Shown piece by piece: positions 31,829 to 34,886 of a DNA stretch of 34,886 nt. Each line of letters begins with the position of its first letter. The first letter of the stretch is position 1. The stretch is from contig NZ_JAILMR010000128.1 in the NCBI RefSeq assembly GCF_024692365.1, positions 1 through 34,886 of the forward strand. Direction: 5' to 3'. This stretch comes from Ruminococcus sp. (GTDB lineage Bacteria > Bacillota > Clostridia > Oscillospirales > Ruminococcaceae). A model generated the notes under the pieces. That model was not told the DNA's origin. It worked only from the letters and a program-made list of their open reading frames with translations, and did no database searches. A program made the position numbers and the translations under genes.

Positions 31829-31924
31829 TAAATAAATTTTTATTGTGGGGAATGACTAATTTCCCGACAAGTGCTGTGTATCGGAGAATACCCGAAAAAC
31901 AGCGGAAAAAGGAGGTAGTCTTTT

Positions 31925-33562
31925 ATGAAAATGACAGTCAGTCAGGCTATGGTCGAATGTTTGAAGGCAGAGGAGATAAAGGTCGTCTACGGCTACCCCG
32001 GTGCGGCTATCTGCCCGTTTTACGATGCGCTGCTTGACGCTGACAAGGATATAAAGCACGTTCTGGTAAGGCATGAAGCCAACGGCGGTCATGCAGCCAG
32101 CGGATACGCAAGGATATCGGGAAAACCCGCGGTCTGTATAGCGACTTCCGGTCCCGGCGCGGTGAACCTGATAACTGCTATCGCAACAGCTTATGCTGAT
32201 TCCATACCGATAGTCTGCATAACAGGTCAGGTAAACACCGACCAGATAGGTTCCGATGTTTTTCAGGAGGCTGACGTAACAGGTGCGGCTGAACCATTTG
32301 TAAAGCACAGCTATCTTCTTAAAGACCCCGCTGATGTTGGCAGAGTGTTCAAGGAAGCTTTCTATATCGCAGGTACCGGCAGACCCGGCCCTGTGCTGAT
32401 AGATGTGCCAATGGACGTTCAGAAGATGATGGTGGATTTCAAATATCCCAAAAAGTGCGAGATACGCAGCTACAAGCCCACAGGCAAGGGCAATTCTTTG
32501 CAGGTGAAGAGAGTCACCGAAGCGCTGAGAACGGCTGAAAAGCCCCTTATATGCATCGGCGGCGGTGTGTTCGCTTCAAATGCACAGAATGAGGTAGTTG
32601 AGCTTTCAAAGAAGCTGAACATACCGGTTATCACAACCATGATGGGTATATCCGTTTTTGCGGACGAAGACCCTCTTTATGTGGGCATGATAGGTACTCA
32701 CGGCACCAAGCTGGCAAATTACGCTGTGAACGCTTGTGATACCCTGTTCCTGGTGGGTGCCCGTGTTGGTGACCGTGCTGTCAAAACACCCCTGGAACTG
32801 GAAAAAGATACCAAGATACTTCATATAGATATCGACCCTGCAGAGATAGGCAAGAATATCGGTGCTGACCTGCCGCTGGTAGGCGATGCTAAGACGGTTC
32901 TCAGGCAGATGCTTGATTATCTTGAAAAGCACCCCGAGGGCAATGCAGACCATACAGATTGGCTTGAGCATATCGACGAAAAGCGCGTGCCTGCGGAGTT
33001 TGTAAAGCCTGTTAAGGGTACTGTCAATCCCAAGGAGTTCTTACAGAGACTTTCCGAGCGTATGCCTGCGGACGTTAATATCTGCGCTGACGTCGGACAG
33101 AACCAGATATGGACTAGCAGATATCAGTTCAAAAAGGGCGGACGCTTCCTGACGTCGGGCGGCATGGGTACTATGGGTTATTCTCTGCCCTGTGCCATAG
33201 GCGCTAAAATGGCTGACGAAAGCCGTATCACCGTAGCTATATGCGGTGACGGCGGTTTCCAGATGAACATGATGGAACTGGCAACTGCGGTGCAGTACGG
33301 CGTTGATGTCAAGGTGGTAGTATTTACCAACACAAGACTTGGCATGGTAAGAGAACTTCAGACCAAGGGCTACAACGACAGACAGATGGCGGTATTCCTT
33401 GACGGTTCACCTGATTTTGTGAAGCTGGCTGCGGCTTACGGCATACCTGCAATTAGGGTAACAGATAAGAAGTCCGAGGACAAGGCTATCGAGGAACTGG
33501 CAACAGGCAAGGGTATGCTGGTCTGCGAGGTAGTCGTTGACAAGGATTTCCCCACACTTTAA
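31925..33562 (+). CDS. ilvB: acetolactate synthase large subunit
   Basis: A 545-residue thiamine-diphosphate enzyme making acetolactate and acetohydroxybutyrate in valine, leucine and isoleucine synthesis. The N-terminal TPP domain has GYPGAAICPFYDAL and RHEANGGHAASGYAR with the catalytic Glu; ATSGPGAVNLITAIATAYAD follows; a middle domain of about 170 residues and a C-terminal TPP-binding domain with GDGGFQMNMMELATAVQY complete it. Its length is normal for the family. The context (small subunit and ilvC downstream) shows a biosynthetic role rather than catabolic AlsS. AAGGAGG is about 9 nt before the ATG. Confidence 0.95.
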   Translation: MKMTVSQAMVECLKAEEIKVVYGYPGAAICPFYDALLDADKDIKHVLVRHEANGGHAASGYARISGKPAVCIATSGPGAVNLITAIATAYADSIPIVCITGQVNTDQIGSDVFQEADVTGAAEPFVKHSYLLKDPADVGRVFKEAFYIAGTGRPGPVLIDVPMDVQKMMVDFKYPKKCEIRSYKPTGKGNSLQVKRVTEALRTAEKPLICIGGGVFASNAQNEVVELSKKLNIPVITTMMGISVFADEDPLYVGMIGTHGTKLANYAVNACDTLFLVGARVGDRAVKTPLELEKDTKILHIDIDPAEIGKNIGADLPLVGDAKTVLRQMLDYLEKHPEGNADHTDWLEHIDEKRVPAEFVKPVKGTVNPKEFLQRLSERMPADVNICADVGQNQIWTSRYQFKKGGRFLTSGGMGTMGYSLPCAIGAKMADESRITVAICGDGGFQMNMMELATAVQYGVDVKVVVFTNTRLGMVRELQTKGYNDRQMAVFLDGSPDFVKLAAAYGIPAIRVTDKKSEDKAIEELATGKGMLVCEVVVDKDFPTL

Positions 33563-33572
33563 GAGGTGCGAT

Positions 33573-34103
33573 ATGCTGCATTACAGGATACTCAGTTACG
33601 GCAGCGACTACGATTGGGGGCTGCTGGTAGGTCTTATCTCGCTGAGAGATGAGTTCGAGATAGACAGGCAATTTGAAAAAAGGCTGAACAGTCTTGAAAA
33701 GGAAGAACCTTTTGCAGATGATATGTCAGCAAGGCTGATGGCAGAGATAGATAATTCCCGCAGAACAGGGGAGTACGCAGTTATTACGCCAAAGGGCAAG
33801 GGCTGTATAACCTGTCTGGCATCTTCGGTGAAATTCGGACTGATGGTGCTGGATTCGGAGAAGGACGGACAGCCTGTGATAACCAAGGCGGGGGCTGTGA
33901 ACGGCAGAGTGCTGGAATGGCTCTCGGAGCGAGGCGACCATACTCTTGTGCTGACGGACAACGAGTGCGGTTCGCTCAGAGAGGTGCTCTCGCTGGTGGG
34001 CAACGGCATGGCTGACCTGGAATATCAGGGTCAGGTATACTCGGCTTACAGCATAAAGGAGTGCATGGAAGTTCTTGCTCCGCTGATGGAAAACGGTGCA
34101 TAA
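33573..34103 (+). CDS. unknown protein within the ilv operon
   Basis: A 176-residue soluble protein beginning MLHYRILSYGSDYDWGLLVG, with EYAVITPKGKGCITCLASSV in the middle and YSAYSIKECMEVLAPLMENG at the end. It contains a CITC cysteine pair and no signal peptide. I recognise no family. It lies 10 nt after ilvB and before the small subunit, so it is probably cotranscribed and may relate to enzyme control or be a passenger. GAGGTG gives a modest ribosome binding site at the ATG at 33573; an open frame from 33537 overlaps the end of ilvB. Confidence 0.7.
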   Translation: MLHYRILSYGSDYDWGLLVGLISLRDEFEIDRQFEKRLNSLEKEEPFADDMSARLMAEIDNSRRTGEYAVITPKGKGCITCLASSVKFGLMVLDSEKDGQPVITKAGAVNGRVLEWLSERGDHTLVLTDNECGSLREVLSLVGNGMADLEYQGQVYSAYSIKECMEVLAPLMENGA

Positions 34104-34250
34104 TGTCTGGTAAGGTGCGGTATTTGTATATATTTTATATATTAGCACTTTATCACGCCATAACAAGGATAATTTACTGTGATAAATGACTAAATTTACC
34201 CGTTAATGATTTAGTCTGATATATTTAAAGAAATAGCCACAATATGATAG

Positions 34251-34256
34251 TATAAT
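34251..34256 (+). promoter_or_regulatory. -10 box before the small subunit gene
   Basis: TATAAT (34251-34256), 46 nt before the start. The sequence 17 bp upstream is not a good -35 box, so an internal promoter is only possible. Confidence 0.35.
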
Positions 34257-34301
34257 AATTAAGTGTGGAATTTATTTCCGCAAAAAAACGGAGGTCATGA
34301 C

Positions 34302-34799
34302 ATGAAACATACCATTTCTGTTCTCGTTGAGAACCACAGCGGTGTTCTTTCAAGGATATCCGGTCTGTTTTCAAGAAGAGGATTCAATATCGAAAGTCTG
34401 GCGGTAGGTCCTACAAATGATGAATCTATATCCAGGATCACCATCGTTGCTGACGGCGACGAGCACACTGTCGAGCAGATCGAAAAGCAGCTCAACAAGC
34501 TGATCGAGGTCATTAAGGTCAAGACCTTCGGCAGAGATGAGTTCGTAGCTCGCGAGCTCATGATCGTAAAGGTAAATGCTCCTGCTGACAAGCGCAGCGA
34601 GATAATGACTATCGCAGAGATCACAGGCGCTAAGGTAATGGATATCACCCTTACCACCATGACACTGGAGATATGCGACAGATACGACAGGCTGGAAAGA
34701 TTCGAGAAGGTAATCGAGCCTTACGGCATACTCGAAATGGCAAGAACAGGAACTGTCGCTGTTGAGAGAGGTGCTGAGTATTTCAGCGCAAAGAAGTAG
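34302..34799 (+). CDS. ilvN: acetolactate synthase small (regulatory) subunit
   Basis: A 165-residue regulatory subunit that stabilises IlvB and carries feedback control by valine. The N-terminal ACT domain (about 1-75) begins HTISVLVENHSGVLSRISGL and continues FSRRGFNIESLAVGPTND; the C-terminal domain (about 85-160) has ELMIVKVNAPADKRSEI and VIEPYGILEMARTGTVAVER. The ATG at 34302 has GGAGG about 7 nt before it. Some annotations name it ilvH. It is followed at 57 nt by ilvC. Confidence 0.94.
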   Translation: MKHTISVLVENHSGVLSRISGLFSRRGFNIESLAVGPTNDESISRITIVADGDEHTVEQIEKQLNKLIEVIKVKTFGRDEFVARELMIVKVNAPADKRSEIMTIAEITGAKVMDITLTTMTLEICDRYDRLERFEKVIEPYGILEMARTGTVAVERGAEYFSAKK

Positions 34800-34856
34800 A
34801 TTCCCCTTAACAGGGAGAAATAAATCATTCCAAATTATTTTAGGAGGAAATTTAAA

Positions 34857-34886
34857 ATGGCAGATGCAAAGATCTATTATCAGCAG
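34857..34886 (+). CDS. ilvC: 5' end of ketol-acid reductoisomerase, cut by the window edge
   Basis: Ten codons, MADAKIYYQQ, with a strong AGGAGG before the ATG. The start matches the usual IlvC beginning (M-x-KIYY), and the position after ilvB and the small subunit is the standard place for ilvC, the next enzyme in valine and isoleucine synthesis. The call rests on context as much as on sequence. Confidence 0.75.
   Translation, partial: MADAKIYYQQ

Overview
The window looks like chromosomal DNA of a fibre-degrading Ruminococcus of the Ruminococcus albus / R. flavefaciens type (Firmicutes, Clostridia). This is inferred from a secreted protein ending in a type I dockerin, a family-2-type carbohydrate esterase lipoprotein next to a polysaccharide deacetylase lipoprotein, moderate GC genes separated by AT-rich spacers, Gram-positive gene content (HPr with both His15 and Ser46, a DarA-type c-di-AMP receptor, an FtsEX plus coiled-coil peptidoglycan hydrolase module) and sigma-A promoters with a 17-bp spacer, many with a TGC just before TATAAT. 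I cannot name the species from sequence alone. No tRNA, rRNA or CRISPR array was seen.

Layout. 1-1073: the start of an unidentified minus-strand gene and a decayed ISAs1-type transposase. 1358-5573: a phenylacetate-CoA ligase, then darA-holB, then a cytidylate-kinase-like gene and a ybaK-type deacylase. 5639-7509 (minus): a dockerin/leucine-rich-repeat protein and a lipoprotein. 7576-8228: a strong promoter followed by no intact gene. 8229-10257 (minus): an Orn/Lys/Arg decarboxylase and a lone sigma region 4 protein. 10444-14491: a long structured leader, an UPF0291 (YnzC) protein, a WYL regulator, two small membrane proteins, purine nucleoside phosphorylase and an ECF transporter S component.

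15109-19654: a cytidine-deaminase-fold protein paired with a membrane sensor carrying a degenerate GGDEF domain, a metallo-beta-lactamase-fold hydrolase, and a MATE exporter on the opposite strand. 20145-22855: an unknown protein and two secreted carbohydrate-active lipoproteins. 22931-24750: rimM-trmD and ptsH (HPr). 25220-31647: a PucR-type regulator, ftsE, ftsX and two paralogous secreted M23 endopeptidases with long coiled coils. This reads as a cell-wall division/elongation module in which FtsEX would activate the hydrolases from inside the membrane. 31925-34886: ilvB, an unknown gene, the acetolactate synthase small subunit and the start of ilvC, i.e. the branched-chain amino acid operon.

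The most interesting points are the deaminase-fold/degenerate-GGDEF pair, the tandem M23 proteins (shared Cys insert; Tyr-Gly repeat in one), a perfect 23-bp GlnR/TnrA-like palindrome before the pucR-ftsEX block, a long leader before the YnzC/WYL pair with mutually exclusive pairings and TTACAA repeats shared with the divergent gene, and a nested 77-nt inverted repeat near 19.9 kb.
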